From NCBI GenBank assembly GCA_030737875.1, contig CM060912.1:206473231-206537230 (forward strand): a stretch of 64,000 nt of DNA, given 5' to 3'. The notes under the pieces were generated by a model that did no database searches, was not told where the DNA came from, and worked only from the letters and a program-made list of their open reading frames with translations. Position 1 is the stretch's first letter; every line of letters begins with the position of its first letter. Source of the stretch: Allium sativum. Lineage: Eukaryota > Streptophyta > Magnoliopsida > Asparagales > Amaryllidaceae. Positions 32,985 through 45,739 of this stretch are shown one piece after another. The position numbers and the translations under genes are program-made.

Positions 32985-33065
32985 AGCAAAAGATTTAGTA
33001 GCTCATTTGGTTAGAACATGTGACTTGCATACAAGAGGTACAGAGTTCGATCCCCGCCAGCGGCA
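32985..33065 (+). other. tRNA-like sequence with Pol III A and B boxes
   Basis: A-box-like TAGCTCATTTGG and B-box-like AGTTCGATCCC with normal tRNA spacing, and an anticodon-arm-like CTTGCAT between them as in plant tRNA-Ala(TGC). The stems do not pair well, so this is tRNA-derived, not a working tRNA. Full copies are here and, inverted, at about 63150-63235. Half copies lie at 27055-27092 (5' half) and 38802-38850 and 42251-42299 (3' half). Confidence 0.6.
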
Positions 33066-33186
33066 TATTTTTGTTTTAGGGGAATGGCTAAAAAGTGGCT
33101 TAGTGTGAACGCAGTTCAAAGAGTGGTTAATGAAACAGTACAGAGGACTACTATGGGTGACTAGTATGGGTGCAGTTAGTGTTAGT

Positions 33187-33220
33187 ACAGTACAGTACGG
33201 TACAGTACGGTAGAGTATAA
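33187..33220 (+). repeat. TACAG/TACGG short tandem array
   Basis: AGTACAGTACAGTACGGTAC and continuing. The B copy at about 50262-50295 has a looser version (GTGCAGTGTAGTAAT repeated). Confidence 0.8.
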
Positions 33221-33800
33221 TAATTACCCTATATTGATTAGGAAGCGCCTTTAACGTTATCTTTGCTCATCCTATTATTTTTGGTTGCTTGGTCTTGCCA
33301 TTAATTTACAGTCATTTCCTTATTTACCAAGCTTATGTCTTATCCTAGTTACTTTGATAATTATATTGTTGGAGTTATCGGACTTGCCAGACTTTATGTC
33401 TGACCCCCTTTGTTTCCACCTCTTTTCTTCCTTCCCCCCCCCCCCCCCCCAGGTTCTTAGGGTGGGAAGCTTGATTTGGATCTCTTTGGGAGCACTTGGA
33501 TTTGGATTGCTGAAGTAAAGCTCAACCTATCTCTTTTATGGCTATTTATGGGATTATGCTTTTTATATTATGTACTCTGATTTTGTCAAGATGGATATTA
33601 TGTACTTGACTTTAGTCTTTGGGTTTTGGTGATTAACCAAACATATTTACCTTCCGTTGCAATAAATAAAGTTTTAAATTTTCAAGTACTATTTCATATC
33701 TGTCTTGTTGTGATTTTCTGTTCTATATTCACTTAAAACGCTCCATAGAAGTTAATGCATTCCCATTTGTGAGTGACCTTAACGGAGGTGGTGTGTTACA

Positions 33801-33815
33801 CGTGGTATCAGTCTG
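33801..33815 (+). other. Primer-binding site
   Basis: CGTGGTATCAGTCTG directly after the LTR end; variant of TTGGTATCAGAGCC, complementary to plant initiator tRNA-Met. Confidence 0.75.
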
Positions 33816-33959
33816 ACACACTGAAGGTTACCAGATTTGATAAAAAGTTTTTGAAAACTATGTTTTAAAAAGGAAGTATTTTCAAAAGTAAAGCTTATTT
33901 AAAAAAACATAATCCTCAAAAGCCATATATCTTTCTTTCGATTCTTTGTTTCGAGTTCC

Positions 33960-34383
33960 TTCCTCTTTCCCTTTTGAATCTCTTCCTCCGCGTATAGATG
34001 CTTTTTCTAAGATATGTAAGAACTTCCGTGCGATGGGCGGAAAACCGCTTTATGGGAATGAGACGTTGTCGAGGCTAGAAGTTGGCTCAACGGAGTAGAG
34101 GACTTGTTGGTACCTTTGAGATAGACGATGGGAGGAAGGTTCAACCAACTGCTTGGTTAATGAAAGACGAAGCTTCATTTTGGTGGAAGGTCACAAATGG
34201 AGAACGTACATGGGAGATATGGATAGGACACACGATAAGAAAGTGGATCCAAAGAAGGCCGCTTGCTTCAACTGTGGTGAGATGCGACACTTCACTAGGG
34301 ACTGCCCGAAGAAACGAGGGCAAGGGCAGAAGATAGGACCTACTTCTGGAGGGCAGGCGAACACTCTCGAGGCTAGTGGATAG
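33960..34383 (+). pseudogene. Compacted gag of the pol-less family
   Basis: In frame fragments: PRIDAFSKICKNFRAMGGKP, then LYGNETLSRLEVG, then in another frame VQPTAWLMKDEASFWWKVT (the WL-EASFWW segment of the gypsy gag domain), DMDRTHDKKVDPKKAACFNC and the zinc knuckle (34264-34305, CX2CX4HX4C intact). The end is TLEASG then a stop. Normal Tekay-like gag is several hundred residues; here the central capsid portion is mostly deleted and frames shift. The zinc knuckle is kept intact in all three copies. Confidence 0.8.
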
Positions 34384-35415
34384 GATAGAATTAGGAAAAC
34401 TTTCTGTGAGAGGTTTAATTTCTTTATCTGATTGTTGAGTTAAAACTCTATCTGATTCTGGCATTTTGATTCTGTAATCGATACTCTGCACTTTAATACT
34501 AGTATTGTTTCTGATTCCGCTATAGACTCAAACCCATAAGGGTTATGACTCATCTGCTTGTGATAAATTGGGGTTTGAGAGATATCTGTGTTAGGCGTCA
34601 AGTAGGACGCATACATTCTGGGTTTTATCATGCTTAGTTTTCTAAGAATCATTTGGTAATCTGATCTGTACTAGTAATCTGTAAATATCTGAATATCTCT
34701 GATAAGGTTAAGATTTCCAGTTTTGACATTGTCTAAAGAGGGTAATCCTCTGAGTGTCAATCTGATATTGATTTCGGTCTTTGGGGTTGATACTTAGGGG
34801 AATAATTCTCTCAACCAATGTCTAATGGGAACCAAGTTTTTGTTTTATCTGTATTCGCTTCCATCGTTCGATTGTATCCTATCGATCGAATCTTCGAACT
34901 TTAGGTAGAAACTAATGGGTGTAAACATGTGTTTGAGACATGTTATGTTTGATGGTTGCAAGTGGTTGCTAGTGGTTTCTCGTGGATGCATATACACACA
35001 CTAGGCACTAGATCGGCTCAAAAACACTCTCATACTGCATATGGATGTGTGTGCATTTTTCAATTTTTGTGGATGTAGAATGATTGACTCTTCACATGGA
35101 TGTTGCATTTGGATGAATGGTTATGCACTCATATAGAAATGATGTGTATAAAATAGGATTTCTTGCATACATATTTGGACTCATGACACTAACATGATTC
35201 GCATTAAGGAGGTCAACTGGATCAGTAGACCGCCTGATTTTGCATTAGATAAGAAACATATACACACACTTTGCATATATTCATATGGCATTAGATACCT
35301 TTTAAGGACAATGTATGCCTGTGATTGAATGATTGAGTAGACGGATGTTGGATGTTAGGATACATTCTTCTTAACTTGAAGATTTCAGGGACGAAATCCT
35401 TTAAGGAGGGGAGAA
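34384..35415 (+). other. 3' internal region and PPT, third copy
   Basis: Non-coding, matches 27232-28270, with the palindrome at 35208-35234 and PPT just before 35416. Confidence 0.85.
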
Positions 35416-36607
35416 TGTAACACCCCGTATTTTCAGAGAATATTAAAAAAAAAATGGTTAATTATGAAGAAGTTATTAAGCCTTGAAGTTTGTATGCATA
35501 TGAGAGAAATATATATAGATATATATAAAACTTAAATAAATAAACATGCAAAAAAGGTTCAAAACAACGAATTGGGAGGGGAATAACCGAACCGGCCCAT
35601 TTTTGAGGTCGACCCGAGCCGCGCTGGGTCGACTAGGGGTTAATCCGAGGTGTTTGGCTGTCATCCCGTGGGCCGATTCGCTCAAATGCAGATTTTGCAT
35701 TTGAATGGTTCTCATGATTTAGAGTTAATCTAATGGTCCTAAATAACTTCCTACACCTATATATACATCCCTAACCTAAACCTAAATCTCATATATAATT
35801 CTCTAGCCTCCATTGCTCTCTTCCTCTCTAAAAATAAATAAATCAATGGCGTCTCTACTCTGCTGAAACCTAAGCTAGGACTTGTGCTTCTTCTTCCTCT
35901 AATTCTGATTAGGATTAAAAGAGAACGGCTACAACACCTTTTTCTTTTAGAATCCAACCAAGGCAAGTGCAGTTATTTTCCGATATAAACTTTAATTATA
36001 ATTGTGACATGATTGTAAATCTGAATTTGAGATTGCGTATGTTCTGTTCTGATCTATTTTATTCTATATCTCTTTCTTCTTTCTGTTCTATAGCCAGGCT
36101 ACCCCGAGCCTGCTCCAAATCTCATAAGAGATTAACGCACGAACGTTAAATTTTGGGATAAATAATGAATGATTGCATAATTGGACATGGCTAATCTGTG
36201 ACTAAAAGGACATAGGTTGTAAACTAGATTTAGATCTGTGAATTGGAAGAAGAGGAACCATTGTATATTAACATGTGACTTGAGACATTGGACATAACGC
36301 ATATTTTTGAATTAAAGATCTGTTATAATTTAAAGTTCTAGATTGTTGGGCATATTATTTGTATAGAAATTCATGATTTGGGATAAAAAGAGAATATGAT
36401 TTAGGTGTAAAGATCTATATTAAGATTTGATAACTGTTAAATGTGAATAACACCTAAGTGGGAGATCTTTGAATATATGACATGCATGGCTATATTTGGT
36501 ATATAATCATAATTATGAATCATGACATTTATTTAGGCATGCAAACTTAGGCCAAATTTATAATTAGACAAGATATGTCAATGAAACTTTAAGGAATAAT
36601 TAAATCT

Positions 36608-36789
36608 GTTATATTGCCTAATCTGCTAGATCCGTTATATTGCCTAATCTGCTAGATATGTTATACTGCCTAATCTGCTAGATCTGTTATATTGCCTAAT
36701 CTGCTAGATCTGTTATATTGCCTAATCTGCTAGATCTGTTATATTGCCTAATCTGCTAGTTCTATTATATTGCCTAAACTGCTAATTAG
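36608..36789 (+). repeat. 26-bp tandem repeat, seven copies
   Basis: Unit GTTATATTGCCTAATCTGCT (plus AGATCT), with small variants. The same array is at 40057-40238 and, inverted, at about 47640-47830. Other A LTRs have two or three units (e.g. 29570-29640). Confidence 0.9.
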
Positions 36790-37999
36790 ATTGATTTGCC
36801 TAATCGGCTAATTATATTAATTTTGCCTCATCTGCTAAATCTGTTAAATCGCCTAATCTACAAGATTTGTTATCTGTTTAATCTGTTGAATGGCGTAATC
36901 TGTTGGAACTGAAATGCTGAAATTTGAAGTATGTAATCCTGTAGGCTCGATTTAAAATTAGGCTAAACTTGTTAATAGAACCTCGAATAACCTGCTGTAA
37001 CTTGTAAAGAAGTTAATTTGTTAAAATCTATAAATGAGCACATTTGTTAAACATAAAACATGGCTAACTCGAGGTTAGAATGAGTTTGCGGCGTAATTCT
37101 GCCCGGAACCGCCCGGCACATTCCAGTGGCCGCAAACAATAGGTTCTAATGTGAGAAGTTAGTCATAACGTGCTTAAAACACGAGGTTATACTCAGTTTG
37201 CGGCAGAAACCTGCCCGGAACCAACCGGCTTAACCAGTGGCCGTAAACTGTCAGTCTAATGTGAGAGGTCTGAGCATTAATGAAAATCTGAGATAAATAT
37301 GATGTCTAAAACGTGTTGGGTGGATAGGGTTATACCAACTGGACTGATAAATCTAACAAACCCGTTTCGTGAATCTGTAGGCCCAATTACAAAATTAGAC
37401 AATCTGTAAGTCTGTTAAAACAGTACATCTGATCCGTTAGTCCGAAAACTTGTTAACTTGAATGTCTGATCTGTGAACTAGTAAATCTGAACTCTGTATG
37501 TCTGAAACCTGTAACAAGTTAATCTGAAATCCGTTAATCGGGGGACACAAGGTTAAGAGGGGAAATACTTGTGTCATATGTTGTTTGGGACCCATATTAG
37601 TCAGTAACCCTTTCTGGTATCAAAACTTTGAACCAACAGTAGGTAGGGTCCGGGCACGCTTACTGAACTAATTATAAGCGGTTCATTCTGATAATGGCGA
37701 GGGGTGTTGATGGTGCGTTCCAACCGGGTCATGTGCGTGCATGGATCCCGGTCTGCCTCTGAGGATGTAAGATGCCGTGACATCTGTAAATAGGTCTGTG
37801 TCATTCAAAGGTTGCCACTTTAGGGAATTATACACCCTTCGGTGGGGCTGGCACAGGGTATTTATGTATTAGGGAGCCGATCACTTGGGGTAGGGTTTTA
37901 GGGTACACTAAGTTCTGTCTGTTTCTGTTGGTACCGTCTGTTTCTGTTGGGTGGTAACACCTGTCTGTTTCTGCGTGGTACCGTCTGTTCGGGTGGTAA

Positions 38000-38205
38000 A
38001 GGCCCATTTACTAGTGTGCACCTAATTCTACATTCTGTTTCCGTAGGGATTAATCTGACTATTTCTGTTCGGGTGGTAAAGGCCCATTATTAATATTATG
38101 TTTCTGTCTGTTTCTGTTCGGGTGGTAAAGGCCCATTATCAGCATTCTGCTTCTGTCTGTTTCTGTTGGGGGTGGTAAAGGCCCATTACTAGTATTCTCT
38201 TCTTT
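38000..38205 (+). repeat. Imperfect tandem block GGTGGTAAAGGCCCATTA
   Basis: Several units of TCTGTTTCTG...GGTGGTAAAGGCCCATTA with variable spacing, present in all A LTRs (e.g. 41450-41650, 44920-45125, inverted 46350-46560). Confidence 0.8.
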
Positions 38206-38801
38206 GGAAATTATTCTTTACCTGTTTCTGTTTTAGTTTAGACATTAGGGTGACACCTAATCCTGTTATACTAGTATTAGTGCAGAAAAGTGTAAAGCAA
38301 TAGCTTATATCATTCTGTTCTTCTGTTACATCTGTTACGGTTATCTCTCATCCAGTTTTATTTTCATGTCATGTTATTATTATCTTTTCATAACTGAAAA
38401 TCACTGGACTTGCCAGACTTTTTGTCTGACCCTTGTTGTTTCGCCCCTTTTTCTTCCGTTTCCCCCCAGGTTATCCAAGGAGGGAATACTTTAGCTTGAT
38501 CCGGATTCCTTCTGCTTGAAGTGCTTAAAGTATGGCTTGGCTCTGTATAGCTTCCGTTCTGTGGGGATTATGATTTTAAAGTTTTGTACTCTGATGGCTT
38601 TTGAACAAGGCTGATATATATGTACTTGAGCTTTTGGTAAAGTTGTAACCAAACTGATTTCTGTCCGCTGCAATAAAGTTATAAAGTTTTTCAAGTACTA
38701 TTTTTATATCTGTCTTGTAACATTCTGTTCTGTTTACTAAAATGCTCCATCAAAGTTAAGGCATTCCCTTTGTGAGTGACCTTAACGGAGGTGGGGTGTT
38801 A

Positions 38802-41800
38802 TGTGACTTGCATACAAGAGGTACATAGTTCGATCCCCGCCAGCGCCATATTTTGTTTTAGGGGAATAGCTAAAGAGTGGTATAGTGTGAAAATGGTTAA
38901 TTATGAAGAAGTTATTAAGCCTTGAAGTTTGTATGCATATGAGAGAAATATATATAGTTATATATAAAAATTAAATAAATAAATATGCAAAAAAGTTCAA
39001 AATAGCGAATTAGGAGGGGGGAAAAACCAAACCGACCCATTTTTGAGGTCGACCCGAGCTCTGCTGGGTCGACTAGTATTTAATCCAGGGTGTTTGGCTG
39101 TCATCCCGTGGGCCGATTCGCTCAAATGCAGATTTTGCATTTGAATGGTTCTCATGATTCAGGGTTAATCTAATGGTCCTAAATAACTTCCTACACCTAT
39201 ATATACATCCCTAACCTAAACCTAAATCTCATATACAATTCTCTAGCCTCCATTGCTCTCTTCCTCTCTAAAAAAATAAATCAATGGCGTCTCTACTCTG
39301 CTGAAACCTAAGCTAGGACTTGTGCTTCTTCTTCCTCCAATTCTGATTAGGATTAAAAGAGAACAGCTACAACACCTTTTTCTTTTAGAATCCAACCAAG
39401 GCAAGTACAGTTATTTTCCGATATAAACTTTAATTATAATTGTGACATGATTGTAAATCTGAATTTGAGATTGCGTATGTTCTGTTCTGATCTATTTTAT
39501 TCTATATCTTATTCTTCTTTCTGTTCTATAGTCAGGCTACCCCGAGCCTGTGCCAAATCTCATAAGAGATTAACGCACGAACGTTAAACTTTGGGACAAA
39601 TAATGAATGATGGCATAATTGGACATGGCTAATCTGTGACTAAAAGGACATAGCTTGTAAACTAGATTTAGATCTGTGCATATTCTGTGAATTGGAAGAA
39701 GAGGAACCATTGTATATTAACATGTGACTTGAGACATTGGACATAACGCATATTTTTGAATTAAAGATCTGTTATAATTTAAAGTTCTAGATTGTTGGGC
39801 ATATTATTTGTATAGAAATTCATGATTTGGGATAAAAAGAGAATATGATTTAGGTGTAAAGATCTATATTAAGATTTGATAACTGTTAAATGTGAATAAC
39901 ACCTAAGTGGGAGATCTTTGAATATATGACATGCATGGCTATATTTGGTATATAATCATAATTATGAATCATGACATTTATTTAGGCATGCAAACTTAGG
40001 CCAAATTTATAATTAGACAAGATATGTCAATGAAACTTTAAGGAATAATTAAATCTGTTATATTGCCTAATCTGCTAGATCCGTTATATTGCCTAATCTG
40101 CTAGATATGTTATACTGCCTAATCTGCTAGATCTGTTATATTGCCTAATCTGCTAGATCTGTTATATTGCCTAATCTGCTAGATCTGTTATATTGCCTAA
40201 TCTGCTAGTTCTATTATATTGCCTAAACTGCTAATTAGATTGATTTGCCTAATCGGCTAATTATATTAATTTTGCCTCATCTGCTAAATCTGTTAAATCG
40301 CCTAATCTACAAGATTTGTTATCTGTTTAATCTGTTGAATGGCGTAATCTGTTGGAACTGAAATGCTGAAATTTGAAGTATGTAATCCTGTAGGCTCGAT
40401 TTAAAATTAGGCTAAACTTGTTAATAGAACCTCGAATAACCTGCTGTAACTTGTAAAGAAGTTAATTTGTTAAAATCTATAAATGAGCACATTTGTTAAA
40501 CATAAAACATGGCTAACTCGAGGTTAGAATGAGTTTGCGGCGTAATTCTGCCCGGAACCGCCCGGCACATTCCAGTGGCCGCAAACAATAGGTTCTAATG
40601 TGAGAAGTTAGTCATAACGTGCTTAAAACCCGAGGTTAGACTCAGTTTGCGGCAGAAACCTGCCCGGAACCAACCGGCTTAACCAGTGGCCGTAAACTGT
40701 CAGTCTAATGTGAGAGGTCTGAGCATTAATGAAAATCTGAGATAAATATGATGTCTAAAACGTGTTGGGTGGATAGGGTTATACCAACTGGACTGATAAA
40801 TCTAACAAACCCGTTTCGTGAATCTGTAGGCCCAATTACAAAATTAGACAATCTGTAAGTCTGTTAAAACAGTACATCTGATCCGTTAGTCCGAAAACTT
40901 GTTAACTTGAATGTCTGATCTGTGAACTAGTAAATCTGAACTCTGTATGTCTGAAACCTGTAACAAGTTAATCTGAAATCCGTTAATCGGGGGACACAAG
41001 GTTAAGAGGGGAAATACTTGTGTCATATGTTGTTTGGGACCCATATTAGTCAGTAACCCTTTCTGGTATCAAAACTTTGAACCAACAGTAGGTAGGGTCC
41101 GGGCACGCTTACTGAACTAATTATAAGCGGTTCATTCTGATAATGGCGAGGGGTGTTGATGGTGCGTTCCAACCGGGTCATGTGCGTGCATGGATCCCGG
41201 TCTGCCTCTGAGGATGTAAGATGCCGTGACATCTGTAAATAGGTCTGTGTCATTCAAAGGTTGCCACTTTAGGGAATTATACACCCTTCGGTGGGGCTGG
41301 CACAGGGTATTTATGTATTAGGGAGCCGATCACTTGGGGTAGGGTTTTAGGGTACACTAAGTTCTGTCTGTTTCTGTTGGTACCGTCTGTTTCTGTTGGG
41401 TGGTAACACCTGTCTGTTTCTGCGTGGTACCGTCTGTTCGGGTGGTAAAGGCCCATTTACTAGTGTGCACCTAATTCTACATTCTGTTTCCGTAGGGATT
41501 AATCTGACTATTTCTGTTCGGGTGGTAAAGGCCCATTATTAATATTATGTTTCTGTCTGTTTCTGTTCGGGTGGTAAAGGCCCATTATCAGCATTCTGCT
41601 TCTGTCTGTTTCTGTTGGGGGTGGTAAAGGCCCATTACTAGTATTCTCTTCTTTGGAAATTATTCTTTACCTGTTTCTGTTTTAGTTTAGACATTAGGGT
41701 GACACCTAATCCTGTTATACTAGTATTAGTGCAGAAAAGTGTAAAGCAATAGCTTATATCATTCTGTTCTTCTGTTACATCTGTTACGGTTATCTCTCAT

Positions 41801-42250
41801 CCAGTTTTATTTTCATGTCATGTTATTATTATCTTTTCATAACTGAAAATCACTGGACTTGCCAGACTTTTTGTCTGACCCTTGTTGTTTCGCCCCTTTT
41901 TCTTCCGTTTCCCCCCAGGTTATCCAAGGAGGGAATACTTTAGCTTGATCCGGATTCCTTCTGCTTGAAGTGCTTAAAGTATGGCTTGGCTCTGTATAGC
42001 TTCCGTTCTGTGGGGATTATGATTTTAAAGTTTTGTACTCTGATGGCTTTTGAACAAGGCTGATATATATGTACTTGAGCTTTTGGTAAAGTTGTAACCA
42101 AACTGATTTCTGTCCGCTGCAATAAAGTTATAAAGTTTTTCAAGTACTATTTTTATATCTGTCTTGTAACATTCTGTTCTGTTTACTAAAATGCTCCATC
42201 AAAGTTAAGGCATTCCCTTTGTGAGTGACCTTAACGGAGGTGGGGTGTTA
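38802..42250 (+). repeat. Subfamily A LTR, second of the tandem trio, 5'-truncated
   Basis: 3449 bp. It begins TGTGACTTGCATACAAGAGG, the middle of the tRNA-like block, so the first 140 or so bp of the LTR are missing. It ends GTGTTA fused to the next copy at the same point. Confidence 0.9.
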
Positions 42251-45200
42251 TGTGACTTGCATACAAGAGGTACATAGTTCGATCCCCGCCAGCGCCATAT
42301 TTTGTTTTAGGGGAATAGCTAAAGAGTGGTATAGTGTGAAAATGGTTAATTATGAAGAAGTTATTAAGCCTTGAAGTTTGTATGCATATGAGAGAAATAT
42401 ATATAGTTATATATAAAAATTAAATAAATAAATATGCAAAAAAGTTCAAAATAGCGAATTAGGAGGGGGGAAAAACCAAACCGGCCCATTTTTGAGGTCG
42501 ACCCGAGCTCTGCTGGGTCGACTAGTATTTAATCCAGGGTGTTTGGCTGTCATCCCGTGGGCCGATTCGCTCAAATGCAGATTTTGCATTTGAATGGTTC
42601 TCATGATTCAGGGTTAATCTAATGGTCCTAAATAACTTCCTACACCTATATATACATCCCTAACCTAAACCTAAATCTCATATACAATTCTCTAGCCTCC
42701 ATTGCTCTCTTCCTCTCTAAAAAAATAAATCAATGGCGTCTCTACTCTGCTGAAACCTAAGCTAGGACTTGTGCTTCTTCTTCCTCCAATTCTGATTAGG
42801 ATTAAAAGAGAACAGCTACAACACCTTTTTCTTTTAGAATCCAACCAAGGCAAGTACAGTTATTTTCCGATATAAACTTTAATTATAATTGTGACATGAT
42901 TGTAAATCTGAATTTGAGATTGCGTATGTTCTGTTCTGATCTATTTTATTCTATATCTCTTTCTTCTTTCTGTTCTATAGTCAGGCTACCCCGAGCCTGT
43001 GCCAAATCTCATAAGAGATTAACGCTACGAACGTTAAACTTTGGGACAAATAATGAATGATGGCATAATTGGACATGGCTAATCTGTGACTAAAAGGACA
43101 TAGCTTGTAAACTAGATTTAGATCTGTGCATATTCTGTGAATTGGAAGAAGAGGAACCATTGTAAATTAACATGTAACTTGAGACATTGGACATAACGCA
43201 TATTTTTGAATTAAAGATCTGTTATAATTTAAAGTTATAGATTGTTGGGCATATTGTTTATATAGAGATTCATGATTTGGGATAAAAAGGGAATATGACT
43301 TAGGTGTGAAGATTTATGTTAAGATTTGATAACTATTAAATCTGAATAACACCTAAGTGGGAGATTTTTGAATATATGACATGCATTGAAATCGATGGCT
43401 ATATTTGGTATAATTTATATGTGAATCTTTTGTACTAGGCAATTTTAACTAAATTTGAGACGTGTGTTATATGGTAAATTATGAAAATAATCTGTGCCAT
43501 GTAAATTCAATGCAAACGTAGGGTATATGATCATAATGTGAATCATGACAACTATTTAGGCATGCAAACTGAGGCCAAATTTATAATTAGGCAAGATATG
43601 TTTATGAAACTTTAAGGAATGATTAAATCTGTTATATGGCCTAATCTGCTAGTTCTGTTATATTGCCTAATTTGCTAGTTCTGTTATATTGCCTAATCTG
43701 CTAGTTCTGCTATAATCTGCTATATCTGTTCATATACCAAATCTGTCATCTGCTAAGTCTGTTGAAGATGCCTAAACTATTATATGCTAAATCTGCTAAA
43801 CTGCTTAATCTGCTGAATCCGTTAAGTCGCCTAATCTGCAAATCTGTTATCTGCCATATCTATTGAGTTGATATTTTTAGTCTGTTATTGACATAATCTG
43901 AATTGGCTATAATTATGAAAATTGACTTGTATATTAGGCGTGGGCATAAATGGTAAATTAATAATTAATTGGCCGCAAAGATAAACATGGCTGACTCGAG
44001 GTTAGAATGAGTTTGCGGCGTAATCTTGCCCGGAACCGCCCGGCACATCCAGTGGACGCAAATAATAGGTTCTAATGTGAGAAGTTAGTCATAACGTGCT
44101 TGAAACCCGAGGTTAGACTCATTTTGCGGCAGAAATCTGCCCAGAACCAACCGGCCTAACCAGTAGCCGCAAACTGTCAGTCTAATGTGAGAGGTCTGGG
44201 CATTAATATTTAATTAATGAAAATCTGTGATAAATATAATGTCTAAAACGTGTTGGGAGGATAGGGTTAAACCACTAGACTGATGAGTTTAATAAATCTG
44301 TTCCGTGAATCGGTAGGCCCAATTACAAAGTTAGACAAATCTGTAAATCTGTTAAATCAGTACATCTGATCCGTTAGTCCGAAAACTTGTTAACTTGAAT
44401 GTTTGATCTGTGAACTAGTAAATCTGAACTCTGTATGTCTGAAACCTGTAACAAGTTAATCTGGAATTCGTTAATCTGGGGACACAAGGTTAGGAGGGGA
44501 AATACTTGTGTCATCTGTTGTTTGGGACCCATATTAGTCAGTAACCCTTTCTGGTATCAAAACTTTGACCCAACAGTAGGTAGGGTCCAGGCACGCTTAT
44601 TGAACTAATTATAAGCGGTTCATTCTGATAATGGCGAGGGGTGTTGATGGTGCGTTCCAACCGGGTTATGTGCGTGCATGGATCCCGGTCTGCCTCTGAG
44701 GATGTAAGACGCCATGACATCTGTAAATAGGTCTGTGCCAATTGGTTGTCACTTTAGGGAGTGATACACCCTACTGTGGGGCCGACACAGGGTATTTATG
44801 TATTAGGGAGTCGATCGCTTGGGGTAGGGTTTTAGGGTACACTTAGTTCTGTCTGTTTCTGTTGGTACCGTTAGTTTCTGTTGGGTGGTAACACCTGTCT
44901 GTTTCTGCGTGGTATCGTCTGTTCGGGTGGCAAAGGCCCATTTACTAGTGTACACCTAATTCTACATTCTGTTTCCGTAGAGATTAATCTGACTGTTTCT
45001 GTTCGAGAGGTAAAGGCCCATTATTAATATTCTGTTTCTGTCTGTTTCTGTTCGGGTGGTAAAGGCCCATTATCAGCATTCTACTTCTGTCTGTTTCTGT
45101 TGGTGTGGTAAAGGCCCATTACTAGCATTCTCTTCTGTGGAAATTATTCTGTACCCGTTTCTGTTTCAGTTTAGACATTAGGGTAACACCTAATCCCGTT

Positions 45201-45727
45201 ATATTATTATTAGTGCAGAGAAGTGTAAAGCAATAGCTTATATCATTCTGTTCTTCTGTCGTATCTGCTACATCTGTTACAGTTATCTCTCATCCAGTTT
45301 TATTTTCATGTCATGTTATTCTTATCTGTTCATAACTGAAAATCACTGGACTTGCCAGACTTTTGTCTGACCCTTGTTGTTTCGCCTCCTTTCTTCCGTT
45401 TCCCCCCCAGGTTTTGTAGAAGGGAATACTCTAGCTTGATCCAGATTTCCTCCGCTTGCAGTGCTTAAAGTATGGCTTGTCTTCTTCTGTGGGGATTATG
45501 ATTTTAAACTATGCATTCTGAAGGCTTTTGTACAAGACTGATATTTTGTACTTGAATTCTGATATTGTGATTTGAAAGGATGTAACCAAGCTTCTGTTGA
45601 AATAAAGTTATAAATTTTTCAAGTACTGTTTTATCTGTCTTGTAATTTTCTGTTCTGTTTACTAAAATGCTCCACCCAAGTTAATGCATTCCCTTGTGAG
45701 TGACCTTAACGGAGGTGGGGTGTTACA
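42251..45727 (+). repeat. Subfamily A LTR, third of the tandem trio, mosaic
   Basis: Nearly identical to 38802 onward for about 900 bp, then changes near 43150 to the sequence type seen in 51155-54481. It ends with a complete GGTGGGGTGTTACA at 45727. A recombinant LTR. Confidence 0.85.
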
Positions 45728-45739
45728 CTAAGTGTAACA
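45721..45739. other. Tail-to-tail LTR junction with 5-bp spacer CTAAG
   Basis: TGTTACA|CTAAG|TGTAACA. Same architecture as 31411-31429 but with one different spacer base and different LTR subtypes, so not a simple copy of that junction. Confidence 0.85.

Larger units (their letters stand above)
32879..33800 (+). repeat. Subfamily B LTR with large internal deletion
   Basis: 922 bp from TGTAACACCCCG to GGTGTGTTACA, lacking roughly 2.4 kb of the middle. It has the tRNA-like block (about 32985-33065), a TACAGTACGG-type array (33187-33220), the CAGAC-TTTAT-GTCTG hairpin and an expanded C18 tract before CAG (about 33436-33453). It is followed by a primer site CGTGGTATCAG, so it acts as a 5' LTR for the gag copy at 33960. 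Confidence 0.8.
35416..38801 (+). repeat. Subfamily A LTR, first of a tandem trio
   Basis: Starts TGTAACACCCCG and runs to GGTGGGGTGTTA; the last CA is missing at the fusion with the next LTR. It contains seven 26-bp repeats (36608-36789). From about 36230 to 38801 it is nearly identical to 39680-42250 at an offset of exactly 3449 bp. Confidence 0.9.

Noticed and set aside
32985..33065. Functional tRNA gene
   Set aside because: A- and B-box-like words are present, but anticodon and T stems do not pair and the 5' acceptor arm does not match the 3' side.
36608..36789. Regular 26-bp repeats that could suggest a CRISPR-like array
   Set aside because: The units are head-to-tail with no unique spacers, lie inside a plant LTR and occur in other LTR copies with different numbers. 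They are a minisatellite.
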